Part shown: one piece after another, positions 28,344 to 38,400 of the stretch
Layout: each line of letters begins with the position of its first letter
Position numbering within the stretch: the first letter of the stretch is position 1
Assembly (NCBI GenBank): GCA_035524895.1
Contig: DATLFI010000396.1
Coordinates: 1-46,538 of the forward strand
DNA length: 46,538 nucleotides
Source: DATLFI01 sp035524895
Lineage (GTDB): Bacteria; Acidobacteriota; Thermoanaerobaculia; Multivoradales; Multivoraceae
Reading direction: 5' to 3'
The notes under the pieces: generated by a model
Told to the model about the DNA's origin: nothing
Seen by the model: only the letters and a program-made list of their open reading frames with translations
Databases searched by the model: none
Program-made: the position numbers and the translations under genes

Positions 28344-28582
28344 CCGAGGGAGGCCGTCGCGCCGCGAGTGCCGAGGAGCTCGCGCTCGCCGACGAGGAGC
28401 TCCGCGCTGCGCGCTTCGAGGCAGCCACCTCCCGGCTCGTGACGCGATTGCAAAAGTACCGGGAGGAAGCCGACTACAGCCGCAGCTTCGTGATCGACGA
28501 GGCCGGCGTTCGCGAGGAGCTGGAAGCAGCGCAAGCGTTGATCGAGAGGATTCGCGTCGAAATCGGGCGCTCGTTGGCCTGA
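28340..28582 (+). CDS. HEPN-domain toxin remnant lacking its active site
   Basis: 80 residues, where HEPN toxins usually have about 120-140. The first 28 residues (SAEELALADEELRAARFEAA) match the opening helix. The last 50 (LQKYREEADYSRSFVIDEAG) match the closing helices with the conserved ADY. The central helices, which carry the RNase motif Rx4-6H, are missing, and the protein contains no histidine at all. The frame is open across the join and the GTG overlaps the MNT stop, so a shortened protein may still be made. It cannot cut RNA by the known mechanism. Either a deletion disarmed the toxin, or the remnant keeps a non-catalytic role, for example binding the MNT. Confidence 0.7.
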   Translation: MTEGGRRAASAEELALADEELRAARFEAATSRLVTRLQKYREEADYSRSFVIDEAGVREELEAAQALIERIRVEIGRSLA

Positions 28583-28595
28583 GCGCGAAGCGAGG

Positions 28596-29807
28596 TCAGC
28601 GCCGCCCCTCGGGCCCGATCCCCATCAGCTTGCAGAGGATCTGCAGCATCACCTCGTCGGCGCCGCCGCCGATCGACCACAGTCGCACGTCGCGCAGCAC
28701 GCGCGAGGGCATCGACTCCCACATGTAGCCCTGGCCGCCCCAGTACTGCAGGCAGGAGTCGGCGATCTCGCGACCGAGCCGGCCGCCCTTGAGCTTCGCC
28801 ATCGACGCGAGGTAGGTGACGTCCTCGCCGCCGACGTACTTCTCGGTAGCCCGATAGACCAGCGCGCGCAACGCCTCGAGCTCGGTCTGCAGCTCGGCGA
28901 GGCGGAAGTGCACCACCTGGTTGTCGAGCAATGGGCGTCCGAAGACCTCGCGCTGGCGCGCGTAGTCGGCGGTGGCGCGGATCAGGCGCTCGAGCCGCAC
29001 CAGCCCGGAGGCGGCCGACCACAGCCGCTCCTCCTGGAACTGCATCATCTGGTACCGGAAGCCCTCGCCCTCCTCGCCGATGCGGTAGCGCTGCGGCACG
29101 CGCACGTCGTCCAAGAAGAGCTGCGCCGTGTCGGAGGCCCACATGCCGAGCTTGTGCAGCTTGCGCGAGCGCTCGACCCCTTTGGCGTCGAGCGGAACGA
29201 CGATCAGCGTCTTGTTGCGGTGCGGGCCGTCCTCCTCGCTGGTGTTCGTGAGGCAGCACATCCAGTCGCCCTGCATGCCGTTGGTGATCCACATCTTGCC
29301 GCCGCGGATCACGTAGTCTCCGCCGTCCTTGCGCGCGAAGGTCTTGATCGACGCGACGTCGGAGCCTGCACCCTCCTCGCTGACGCCGATGCAGCCGACC
29401 AGGTCGCCGGCGATCGAGGGCGCGAGCCACTCGCGACACAGCTCGTCGCTGCCGAAGCGCGACAGCGCGGGCGTAGCCATGTCGGTCTGCACGCCGATAG
29501 ACATCGGCACCGCTCCGCAGTCGATGTGGCCCAGCTCTTCGGCCATCATCACGCCGTAGCTGTAGTCGAGCCCCAGGCCGCCGTAGCGCTCCGGCTTGGT
29601 CAGCCCGAGGAAACCGCCGTCGCCGAGCGCCTTGAACACCTTGTGCGCAGGGTACTGCTGCGCCTCCTCCCACTCGTCGACGAACGGGTTGATCTCGGTG
29701 TCGATGATGCGGCGCAGCGACTCGCGCATCAGCTTGTAGTCGCCGCGATCGAAGTCGGTCGAGGGGACGGGCGCGGAACCTGGAGCTTTCGTCTCGGTGA
29801 GGGTCAT
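28596..29807 (-). CDS. Acyl-CoA dehydrogenase
   Basis: 403 residues, the standard length. It oxidises acyl-CoA to enoyl-CoA with FAD and passes electrons to electron-transfer flavoprotein. The first signature is GCIGVSEEGAGSDVASIKTF, the second CLQYWGGQGYMWESMPSRVL followed by RD, where the Glu (in WES) fits the catalytic base position of medium- and short-chain enzymes. WITNGMQGDWMCCLTNTS and QFQEERLWSAASGL are also typical. Chain-length preference cannot be told. The ATG has GAGGAG upstream. It lies 163 bases downstream of an alpha/beta hydrolase on the same strand. The crotonase at 744 could supply a later step of the same type of pathway, but the genes are far apart. Confidence 0.94.
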   Translation of the reverse strand: MTLTETKAPGSAPVPSTDFDRGDYKLMRESLRRIIDTEINPFVDEWEEAQQYPAHKVFKALGDGGFLGLTKPERYGGLGLDYSYGVMMAEELGHIDCGAVPMSIGVQTDMATPALSRFGSDELCREWLAPSIAGDLVGCIGVSEEGAGSDVASIKTFARKDGGDYVIRGGKMWITNGMQGDWMCCLTNTSEEDGPHRNKTLIVVPLDAKGVERSRKLHKLGMWASDTAQLFLDDVRVPQRYRIGEEGEGFRYQMMQFQEERLWSAASGLVRLERLIRATADYARQREVFGRPLLDNQVVHFRLAELQTELEALRALVYRATEKYVGGEDVTYLASMAKLKGGRLGREIADSCLQYWGGQGYMWESMPSRVLRDVRLWSIGGGADEVMLQILCKLMGIGPEGRR

Positions 29808-29970
29808 GGATGCGCTCCTCGGAGGGCAGGGACTCGGTGCGGTCGGGCCATTGGATCCAACGGGCGGCGCGCCCCGCTACGGGCACCCTCCCGTCCTAAG
29901 GGTATCGCTTCGGGGGCCGGTCGCGGGGACCGCGGCACGCCGACCAGGTGGGCCAGCTCAGCGGCGGCCG

Positions 29971-30873
29971 CTATTCCGCCAGGAAAGCCCGCACGACCTC
30001 GAGGAACTCCTCGAGACGGTCGTGGTGGACCCAATGCCCGGCACCCTCGAAGTTTCGCAGCCGGGCGTCCTGGAACGCCCCGATCCGGCCGTCGACCACC
30101 GGGTCGCTGGCCCAGCTCTCGGTGCCGCGGCAGAGCAGCGTCGGGCAGTGGATGCGGCTCCAAAACAGCCGCACCTCGTCCTCGTCGAAACGCAGCGGCG
30201 CGTTGGCGCGCACGTAGTTGTCGAACTTCCAGGAGTACGTGCCGTCCTCGTTGCGCGCGACGCCGTGGATGGTCAGGTGCCGCGCCTGCTCCGCCGAGAG
30301 GAACGAGTTGACCTCCTGCATCCGCCCCATCGCCGCCTCGACCGAAGGGTAGCGGCGGGGTGCGCGCGACGCGAGGTCCTTCATCTCGTGGATCCAGCGT
30401 CGCATGCGCTCGTCGGCGGCGACGCCGCGCATCTCGGCCAGCATCTTCGGCGACGGACCGAGCCCCTCGATCGCCAGCAGCTTGCTCACGCGTTCCGGGT
30501 AGGCACCGGCGTACTGCAACGACACCATGCCGCCGAGCGAGTGCGCGACGATCTTGACCGGGAAACGGTCGAGCGCCTGCAGGAGCTGCGCGATGTCCAG
30601 CACGAAGTCCGAGATCGCGTACATCCCGCCGATCGCCCACGCGCTGTCGCCGTGCCCGCGCAGGTCCGGCGCGACGATGTGGTACTCGTGCCGCAGCTCG
30701 CGCGCCACCCAGTCCCAGTTGTGTGCGTGGTCGCGGCCGCCGTGGACCAGCACGAGCAGCGGCGCGTCCTCGTTGCCCCAGTCGAGGTAGTGCAGCCGCA
30801 GCCGCTGGGAGACGTAGAACTGGGACGCCGGGCCGACGATGTCCGAGAGGGGGCTCTTCATGGTGGCGGGCAT
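29971..30873 (-). CDS. Alpha/beta hydrolase
   Basis: 300 residues. LVLVHGGRDHAHNWDWVA gives the oxyanion segment, DLRGHGDSAW the strand after it, and VAHSLGGMVSLQYA the nucleophilic Ser. The His is in FEGAGHWVHHDRLEEF and a likely acid in CRGTESWASDP. The fold matches epoxide hydrolase/haloperoxidase-like esterases. The substrate is unknown. A second in-frame ATG four codons later is possible. The 163-base gap to the acyl-CoA dehydrogenase gene downstream holds no gene. Confidence 0.88.
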   Translation of the reverse strand: MPATMKSPLSDIVGPASQFYVSQRLRLHYLDWGNEDAPLLVLVHGGRDHAHNWDWVARELRHEYHIVAPDLRGHGDSAWAIGGMYAISDFVLDIAQLLQALDRFPVKIVAHSLGGMVSLQYAGAYPERVSKLLAIEGLGPSPKMLAEMRGVAADERMRRWIHEMKDLASRAPRRYPSVEAAMGRMQEVNSFLSAEQARHLTIHGVARNEDGTYSWKFDNYVRANAPLRFDEDEVRLFWSRIHCPTLLCRGTESWASDPVVDGRIGAFQDARLRNFEGAGHWVHHDRLEEFLEVVRAFLAE

Positions 30874-30945
30874 TGTAGGACGATCCGTCGAGGCTCGGTC
30901 TCCGCCGGTTTGCGCAAGACGACGCGTTCCGGAGACAATGAGCCC

Positions 30946-31152
30946 ATGGCAGCAGAACCTTCACGCGGTGATCGTCGTCGCGGTGTCGTCGACGCCGCGC
31001 TCGACGAGCTCGCACGCCGCGGCATCGTCACGCGTCCCGCCAGCCCGTCCAAGGAGCCGCCACCCCGGAGACCCGTGATCAGCCTCGCGCTGCTGATGCG
31101 CGAGCTCGACGAGGAGCGCGCCGATCGGGACTGGACGGTCGTCCGCTCCTGA
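30946..31152 (+). CDS. Small antitoxin-like protein (orphan)
   Basis: 68 residues, highly charged. The stretch DAALDELARRGIVTRPA and the end LMRELDEERADRDW resemble the C-terminal toxin-binding part of Phd/VapB-type antitoxins (short helix, Pro-rich linker, acidic RDW tail). There is no recognisable DNA-binding half and no PIN-domain toxin gene follows; the next gene is a RidA protein. The ATG is preceded by GGAG at long spacing. It could be a chance ORF or another kind of small protein, so the call is weak. Confidence 0.4.
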   Translation: MAAEPSRGDRRRGVVDAALDELARRGIVTRPASPSKEPPPRRPVISLALLMRELDEERADRDWTVVRS

Positions 31153-31204
31153 AGGCGGCGCGATTCTCGCAACTCGAACCTCCGGCGCCCCTCGAGGACC
31201 TTGC

Positions 31205-31672
31205 ATGGCCGACACCGTCGAAGCACGCCTCAGAGACCTCGGCATCGAGCTGCCCGAGCCCGCGGCCCCCGCCGCCAACTACATCCCCTACACCATTTCG
31301 GGGCGGCAGATCTTCGTCGCCGGCCAGGTGCCGGTACGAGACGGCAAGCTCGTCTTCCAGGGCAAGGTCGGCGACGTCTACGACATCGAGCAGGGCAAGG
31401 CGGCGGCGCGTCTGTGCGCGATCAACATCCTCTCTCAGGTGCGCGCCGCGGCCGGCGACCTGGATCGTGTCCGGTGCCTCAAGATCGGAGGCTTCGTGAA
31501 CTGTCCCGCCGACTTCCACCGCCAGCCCGAGGTGATGAACGGCGCCTCGGACCTGCTGGTCGCGGTGCTCGGCGAGCGCGGTCGCCACGCGCGCACCGCG
31601 GTGGGCACCAACGTGCTGCCGTTCGACGTGCCGGTCGAGGTCGACGCGGTGTTCGAGATCGTGGACGCCTGA
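31205..31672 (+). CDS. RidA/YjgF/YER057c family protein
   Basis: 155 residues. The family removes reactive enamine/imine intermediates made by PLP enzymes, or has other deaminase-like roles. The family pattern is present in YIPYTISGRQIFVAGQVPVR, AARLCAINILSQVRAAAGDL and VNCPADFHRQPEVMNGASDL, and near the C-terminus ARTAVGTNVLPFDVPVEVDA. It matches the longer YjgH/Atu1953-like subgroup better than classical RidA: the catalytic-site Arg of RidA, usually followed by ..vgv..LP, is replaced by a Thr-Ala-Val-Gly segment with Arg five residues earlier, so enamine deaminase activity is not assured. GAGG precedes the ATG. Confidence 0.9.
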   Translation: MADTVEARLRDLGIELPEPAAPAANYIPYTISGRQIFVAGQVPVRDGKLVFQGKVGDVYDIEQGKAAARLCAINILSQVRAAAGDLDRVRCLKIGGFVNCPADFHRQPEVMNGASDLLVAVLGERGRHARTAVGTNVLPFDVPVEVDAVFEIVDA

Positions 31673-31753
31673 GCGAGGTCAGCATCCCGGTTGGCGAGAC
31701 GCAGCCATCGCCCCACCACGGCAAGCCCCGACATCGCGCTGCGTCATGGCCGG

Positions 31754-34700
31754 TCAGAGGAGAAGCAACACTCCCCTCGCCGCCACCCCGCGCCCCCGCT
31801 CCAGCGCCCACAGATACCACGACACCTGCCGCACGTAGGCGTCGAGCCGCGGGCCAGGATCGACGTCGGTCTTGAAGTCGACCACCACGGCCGATTCGCT
31901 GTCCCCCGCAGGAATCACCAGGTCGATGGTGCCCTCGACCACGCGGCCATCTTCCAGCGGCAGCAGCAGCGGCAGCTCGCGCTCTGTGCCTGCAGCGGCG
32001 GCGGCGCGACGCAGCAGCGGGTGCGCGAGGGCGGCGCTCACCGCGCGCGCACAGGCCGCGACCTCGCGGTCGTCGGCCTCCAGCACGCGCGCCTGCAACG
32101 CCGCCATCTCGCGCACCGCGGCCTCGGACGCATCGAGGGCGACGAGCTGGAGCACGGTGTGCACCAGTGTGCCGAAGCGCCGACCGCTCGGCCGCGACGC
32201 ATCGCGCTCGAGAGCTACCGTCTCGACCTCGCGCAGGCCGCCGGGCGGGCCCTCGTCCAGCTCGGTCACCAGAACGACGACCCGGCTCGGTTCCCTGCCG
32301 CGGGCGCGGATCTCCCTCTGCTCGACCCGCCAGCGCTCGTAGCGATTGCGGTTCGCGAGCGCCACCTCGCCGCCGGTGTCCTCGGTCAAGATGGCCTCTT
32401 GGCGCAGACCGAAGCTCGGCTCGCGGCGTAGCTCGAGGAGCGCCGGGTCCCACCAAACGACCTCGTAGCCGCCGTAGGGACCGTCGGGATCCTCGCGGCC
32501 GGCCGCCGAGAACCGGTGCAGCCCCGGCATCACAGAGCTCTCCAACTTGCCGTCGTGATCGACTGGACGCTCGAGCACGGACTTGGGGCCCATCGCCGGA
32601 CAGCCGGGAGCGGGGTCGCTGCGGCGCCAGCCGTCGGCCGCCGGGTACACCGCGTCGTTGAGCGGCTCGAGCCACCCCGTGCGCTTCTCGTCGCCGACCA
32701 CCGGCACCACCAGCAGGTCGCGCGCGCGGGTCGCGGCGACGTAGGCCACACGCACCCCCTCGGCGCGGTCGCGCGCGAGCTCGATGTCGGCGCGCTCGAG
32801 CAGCTCGTGGGGTGACCAGCCGAGCAGCCGCTGCGCGCACAGACCGCGCTCGGCATCCACGCTGAGACTGGGCTCGGAGCCCGCGAGCTGCCCGGTCATG
32901 TCCGCCAGCACCACCACGGGAAACTCGAGCCCCTTGGCGTTGTGCACGGTCATGAGCCGCACACCCTCGGCGCCCTCTTCGACCAGCGGCGCCTGCGCGG
33001 TCGCGGCCTTTTCGGCCTCCTCCTCGAGCAGCTCGACGAAGCCGCGGAACGACCGGCCACCGCCGATCTCGTAGGCGCGCGCCAGGTCGAGCACCCGCTC
33101 CACGTTGCCCAGCACCTGGTGCCCGGCAGGACGCAACGCGAACCCGGCGTGCGCCCGGGTGTGCTCGAGCAGCTCCGAGAGCGTCTCGACGATCGCGCGG
33201 TGGTTGCGCCGGCGGTGCAGCCGCGCGAGCAGGTCGAGCGCCTCGCCGACCGCCTTCAGGCCGGGGTCGAGCGCCGCGAGCTCGCCATTGCCGCCTGTAG
33301 GCACGCCTGTAGGTCCGCCTGTCTCGCTGGATGCCTTCGACCGGAAGCGAAGCGGGTGGAAGCCATACGCCTGGCCAAAGCGCAGCAGCGTGTCGTCGCG
33401 CAGCGCGAACAACGAGCCGCGCAGCGTCGCGAACACCGCCAGCTCGTCGTCGGGCCACTCCACCGCGGTGAGCGCCGCGCGCAGGGTCTCGACCTCCTCG
33501 CGGTGATGGAAGGTGCGCGCGCCGATGAGCAAGTGGTCGATGCCGCGTGCCTCGAGCGCGCGCGTATAAGCCCGCGTCATGTCCTCCTGGCGCCAGCCTC
33601 GCCACGACATGTAGCGGCGGAACAGCAGGCACACATGGCGCGCCTCCACGTCGACCAGCTTTTCCTTGTCGAGTGCGTCCTGGACCTTCCAGCCGCTCTC
33701 GTGCAGCAGCCAGTCGATCCAGGCGGCTGTGGCATCGGGCAGAGACGCTTCGATCCGTTCGATGGCGACTCGGTACATCCCGTACGGCGCGGGCACCGGC
33801 AGCGCCACCACCGCCGGCTGGTCGCCGATCGGGTCGCGGTGCTGGGTGAGCGGGATGTACTCGGGTGAGGCCGCGAGCGGGTCGCGCTTCATCCGCGGCG
33901 CGAAGGCGCGATTGACGAAGTGCTGGATCGGCGCGATCGATCGAAAGCTGCGGTTGAGCTCCAGAGCCGCCACGCCGCGCGCCGTCAGGCGCTCCTTGAC
34001 GAGCTGGTAGAGCTCGATGTCGGCACGGCGAAACCGGTAGATGGATTGCTTGGGGTCGCCGACCAGGAACAGCTTGCCGGGCACCACCGGCGCGTCGAGC
34101 CAGGCGAGGGGCTGCTTCGCTCGCGGGACGTTGGCGCCGACGGCAGGAAGGTCGGGGGTGAGGGCCTGCCCTGGAGCATCCTCGCCCAGCACATCCTCCT
34201 CCGCCGCCAGCAGCAGCAGGATCTCCGCCTGCAGCGGATCGGTGTCCTGGAACTCGTCGACGAACAGGTGCGTGAATCGGCCCTGGAGGTGACGGCGCAC
34301 CGAAGCGTCGCGCTGCAACAGGTCGCGGGTCTTGATCAGCAAGTCCTGGAAGTCGAGCTTGCCGAGGCTGCGCTTGAGCTCCTCGTAACGCTCGGTGGCG
34401 CCGCGCAGCTCGGCTGCGAGCAGCGCGGCGAGGTCCGCGTCGGCGTCGCGCCGCAGCACGTCGAGCGCGGCAATCAGGCCGTCGCGCTCGCGCAGCACCT
34501 GCTCGCGCGGCAGGTCCGCCGCGAAGGTGGCGCCCGAACCTTTCTTGTTGCGCCACGGCTTGCGCATCTCGCGACGCAGCTCGATCAGCCTCGCCTCGAG
34601 CGCATCGTCGTCGCGCGGCGCCTCGCCGCGCGCCTGCTCGCTACGCTCGAGCCACAACGCCGCGAGCATCACCGGCTCGAGCGATCGCCGTAGCTGGTCA

Positions 34701-35422
34701 CCCGGCTTGCCGCGGCGGGCCAGGTCGCCCAGCCGTCTCACCCGCTCCGCGACGGCCTCGAGCGTACCCTCGCGATCGAACGGCCGCCGCTCCCAGGGCG
34801 TCGGGAAGTCGCGCCACTCCACCAGGTCCCAGCCGGCCCCGCGCAACCGGTCGAGCGGGCTGCCTTCCCAAAATCCGCCGCCCTGCGACAACCGCGCGAG
34901 CGCACGCTTGAGCCCCGGCGTCATTTCCTCGAGCCGCTCCTGGATGAAACGATCGAACGCCTGACGGTAGATGCGCGGCGCCTCGTCGTCCGCGACCTCG
35001 CTGAACGCTGGATCGACCCCCGCCTCCACCGGTCGCTCGCGCAGGATCTCGGCGCAGAACGAGTGGATGGTGCCGACCCGCGCCTCCTCGAGACGCGCGA
35101 TCGCGTTCGCGAGCCGGTCGCTCGTCTGCTCGTCCGCAGCCTTGCCCAGCTCCTCGTCGAGCTTGTGGCGCAGCCGCAGCTTGAGCTCGCCCGCCGCCTT
35201 GCGCGTGAAGGTCACCGCCACCACGCGGTCGACCGTCGCGTGCCCCTGCGCCAGAACCGCCACCAGCCGTTCGACCAGCACCGTGGTCTTGCCGGTGCCG
35301 GCGGCGGCCTCGACCAGCAGGCTCTCTTCGAGTGAGGTGCGGATGCGCTCGCGCGCCGACTCGTCGTCCCGCTCCGCGTCGCGGCGCGCCCGACCGCCAC
35401 TCGGAAACTGCAGCACCGTCAC
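31754..35422 (-). CDS. addA: AddA-type ATP-dependent helicase/nuclease subunit
   Basis: 1222 residues. UvrD-family helicase motifs are in order: Walker A in EAAAGTGKTTVLVERL (about 38-53), VAVTFTRKAAGELK, HSFCAEIL, DEFQDTDPLQAE (Walker B, about 388), LFLVGDPKQSIYRFRRADI, and later VRLMTVHNAKGLEFPVVVLA and VAYVAATRARDLLVV. The C-terminus is a PD-(D/E)XK nuclease (EGTIDLVIPAG and VVVDFKTD, about 1163-1188). With AddB it resects double-strand breaks for RecA loading. The GTG start overlaps the addB stop, so the subunits are coupled. In place of RecB/RecC features, this matches AddA. The nearest alternative is the RecB-like helicase-nucleases of other phyla. Confidence 0.93.
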   Translation of the reverse strand: MTVLQFPSGGRARRDAERDDESARERIRTSLEESLLVEAAAGTGKTTVLVERLVAVLAQGHATVDRVVAVTFTRKAAGELKLRLRHKLDEELGKAADEQTSDRLANAIARLEEARVGTIHSFCAEILRERPVEAGVDPAFSEVADDEAPRIYRQAFDRFIQERLEEMTPGLKRALARLSQGGGFWEGSPLDRLRGAGWDLVEWRDFPTPWERRPFDREGTLEAVAERVRRLGDLARRGKPGDQLRRSLEPVMLAALWLERSEQARGEAPRDDDALEARLIELRREMRKPWRNKKGSGATFAADLPREQVLRERDGLIAALDVLRRDADADLAALLAAELRGATERYEELKRSLGKLDFQDLLIKTRDLLQRDASVRRHLQGRFTHLFVDEFQDTDPLQAEILLLLAAEEDVLGEDAPGQALTPDLPAVGANVPRAKQPLAWLDAPVVPGKLFLVGDPKQSIYRFRRADIELYQLVKERLTARGVAALELNRSFRSIAPIQHFVNRAFAPRMKRDPLAASPEYIPLTQHRDPIGDQPAVVALPVPAPYGMYRVAIERIEASLPDATAAWIDWLLHESGWKVQDALDKEKLVDVEARHVCLLFRRYMSWRGWRQEDMTRAYTRALEARGIDHLLIGARTFHHREEVETLRAALTAVEWPDDELAVFATLRGSLFALRDDTLLRFGQAYGFHPLRFRSKASSETGGPTGVPTGGNGELAALDPGLKAVGEALDLLARLHRRRNHRAIVETLSELLEHTRAHAGFALRPAGHQVLGNVERVLDLARAYEIGGGRSFRGFVELLEEEAEKAATAQAPLVEEGAEGVRLMTVHNAKGLEFPVVVLADMTGQLAGSEPSLSVDAERGLCAQRLLGWSPHELLERADIELARDRAEGVRVAYVAATRARDLLVVPVVGDEKRTGWLEPLNDAVYPAADGWRRSDPAPGCPAMGPKSVLERPVDHDGKLESSVMPGLHRFSAAGREDPDGPYGGYEVVWWDPALLELRREPSFGLRQEAILTEDTGGEVALANRNRYERWRVEQREIRARGREPSRVVVLVTELDEGPPGGLREVETVALERDASRPSGRRFGTLVHTVLQLVALDASEAAVREMAALQARVLEADDREVAACARAVSAALAHPLLRRAAAAAGTERELPLLLPLEDGRVVEGTIDLVIPAGDSESAVVVDFKTDVDPGPRLDAYVRQVSWYLWALERGRGVAARGVLLLL

Positions 35423-38400
35423 CGCATGCTCCGGATTCGCTCCAGCCGGGCGAGCGCGTCACCGCGCTTGCGCGCGACGCGCTGCTCTTCGTAAGGGCCG
35501 CAGACCAGCCGGTAGTCGCACCACATGCAGGCTCCCTCGCGCGGCGCCGCCGGCAACCGCCCGTCGGCGATCGCCTCGTCGACGGCCTCGACCACCTCGA
35601 GGACTGCGGAGCGACCGGCCGTCCCGAGCTCGACCTCCACGGCCTCGTAGCCGCCGCGCTGGGTGCAGTAGAACAGACGTCCGGCGGACACCGAGCGCTC
35701 GGGACCCGGCAGCGCCTGCTCGGCAGCGAGCGCATAGAGCAGCGGCTGCAGCACCTCGCCCTTGCCCACGACCAGACCGCGCTCCGCCCGCGCGCGACCG
35801 GTCTTGTGGTCGGTGACGCGCAGCCGGCCGCCGGCGCGATCCTCCTCGACCAGGTCGATGGCCCCTCTCAGGCTGAGGCGGTCGAGCACTCGCACCGGCT
35901 CGTCGCGGCTCGCGGGGTCGCGCTCCTGGCCGTGCGGCATGCCGAACGCCAGCTCGAAGTGGAGAGGTCGCCACGACCCTTCGTCCTCCGCCACGCGCTG
36001 CAGCCAGCCGCGCAGGTCCGAACGCAGGTCGTCGACCTCTTGCAGCCATACGCGACGGATCGCGGGCGCCAGGTCCTCCTCGACCCGCTCCGCCACCGTC
36101 GTGAGCACCGCATCGCAGCGCGAGATCGCGCGCTCCAGGTTCTCCGAGGTGACCGGCAACAGCGCCTCCTCGCGCAGTGTCGTCAGCAGCTCGTACTGCA
36201 CCTCGTGGAAGATGCTGCCGCGGGTGAGCGGGTCGAGCTGCTCGAAGCCCGCGACCGCGACGCGTGGGCGCAGCCGGTGCACCGCCTGGAGCGCGAAGCG
36301 GTACGGGCACGCCGCGAAGTTCTGGAGCGCGGTCGCCGAGAAGGACCGTTCGGACAGCCGGTGCCGCGACAGCAGCTCGGCAGCCTCCCCCTCGTGCTCG
36401 CCACCCTCCTCGGGCTTGCCCGGCTCTAGCACCAGGCCGTCGGCGTAGCTCCAGGACGAGCGCCACCGCCGCGCGCGCGACCGCAGCGAGCGCGCGAGCG
36501 GCTCGCTGACCGAGAGCAAGAACCGACCTTGGCCGCGCACCTCTTCCTCCGGGGCGTGCAGCAGCGGTCGCAGCAGGGACAGGTCGTACTCCGCATCGTC
36601 GATGCCGCGCTCGGGCACGAACGGAGCCGGCCAACCGATCGGCGAGGCGCTGGCATCGCGCGCTTCTTCCTCGAGCTCCGCGCGACTCGGCAGACTGCCA
36701 CGAGCGGCGCGCAGCAGGTCGAGCGCATAGAACGACGGCACGCGCACGCGCCCCTGCAACACGTCGACCCGCGGGTACGACGCGTACAGACGGCGGCGCG
36801 CGGCGCTCACCGCCACGTGCAGCAGCCCGCGCTCCTGGCGTACCCGATCGTCCTGGGTCTGCAGCGCTCGGCCCGACGAGTCCGCGCGCGCCAGCTTCCT
36901 GCGGAGCTCGTCGAGCAACAGCGGATCCTCGCTCGCGCGTCGCGGAAACACGCCCTCGGCGAGACCGGGCACGAACACGGCGTCGAAGCTGCGCCCGCGC
37001 AGGTCCGCAACAGTGCACACCAGGACCTTGCCCCAGCGACGCCGCGGCGGCGGCTGCTGCAGCGTGGCCAGGCGCTCGCCCAGCGCCTGTTGCACCTCGC
37101 CCAGCGTCACCGGGCCCACGGCCGCCATGGGCCGCAGCTCGGCGAGCAGCTTGGCGACCGAGTGTGGCCGCCGCAGCGTGCGGGCAGCCAGTGATTCGAG
37201 GTGGCCCAGCCACTCTCCCCACAGCGACGCCGCGGGGAGCACGGCGAGCTCCTCGATCACCGGCAACGCGAAGCGACGGAGCATCGACAGCCTCGAGAGG
37301 TCGCGCTCGATCGCCGCGCGGCGCGGGCGCTCCTCGTCGCCCAGCTCGCGCACCCGGCGCTCGAGCTCGCGCGCGAGCCCGTCGAGGCGCCGGCGCCAGC
37401 GATCCACGCCGCCCACCACCGCCGCGTCGACCAGCAGCCGCTCCCAGTGCAACGGCACCGGCAGCGTGCCCGCCGGCGCCGGGCTGGCGGCGTCTTCGGC
37501 GAGGCCTTCGGCCTCCGCGTCCTCTGCGTCTTCCGTGTCCTCCGGGCCGTGCGCCGCGGCATGCGTCTCCGGGACATCGTGCTCGTCGGGGCGAGCACTT
37601 TCCTCACGACGCTCGCCGGCGCTCTCGAGCGTGGACAGCACGAACTGGTCGCCCTCGGGCTCGACCCACGGGACCTCGCGCCACACCGGCTGCAACTCGG
37701 CGTCGAGCTGTGGGATCTGCCCCAGTGAGAGGTACTCCGCGAAGCGGCTCGCCGACAGGCCCTCGGCGGCGCACGCCAGGAGCGCCAGGAAGGCCCGTCC
37801 TGCCGGGTCGGGGCGAATCGAACCACGCGCGAACGCCGCGGGGATGCGCGCGCGACCCAGGGCGTCTTCGAGCAGCGGGAGATAGGCGCCCGGCTGGCGA
37901 ACTGCGACTGCGATGCGATCGAACGGGACTCCCTCGGCCGCGAGGTCGCGGATGCGGCGCGCGATCTCCACGCACTCCTGCCCTTCGCCGCCGGCGGTGA
38001 AGAACACGACCTCGCCGGCCTCCACCTCGGCGGTGTCGGTGTCAAACGACTCGGACGAGTCCACCGGCGGCGCCTGCTCCTCCACTCGACTCGCGAACAC
38101 GAAACGTTGCGCTCGCGCGAGCCGGTCGCGCACCGGGGTGTCGCGATCGAGATCTCGAGGCGCGGTGCCGAGGATCGCTCGAGCCGCGCGGAGGGTCTCG
38201 ACGTCGTGCGCCGATACGGTCCACAGCAGCTCGCCGGCAACCGCCGCGCACGAGCCGAGCAGCTCCTCGTCGAGGCGGCGCGACACGTCGAGGTCGAGCC
38301 ACAGGTGCGGCCGCCCGGCGAAGCGTCTCGCAGCCTCCACCTTCGGGCCGCTGGCCCCGCCGGCGAGCTCGCGCAGCAGCGCTGCCGCGGCGCGCAGCAG

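Noticed and set aside
29851..29860. Perfect palindrome TTGGATCCAA upstream of the acyl-CoA dehydrogenase
   Set aside because: Position would suit a TetR-like operator, but the arms do not extend beyond 10 bp and no regulator gene is nearby, so chance is as likely.
31205..31672. Idea that the RidA gene is the toxin partner of the small antitoxin-like gene before it
   Set aside because: The product is a clear RidA/YjgF-family protein with no nuclease or toxin feature; adjacency alone is not evidence.
31479..34556. A 1025-codon open frame inside addA in another frame of the same strand
   Set aside because: The product is a low-complexity Arg/Ala string, while the addA frame shows all helicase and nuclease motifs.
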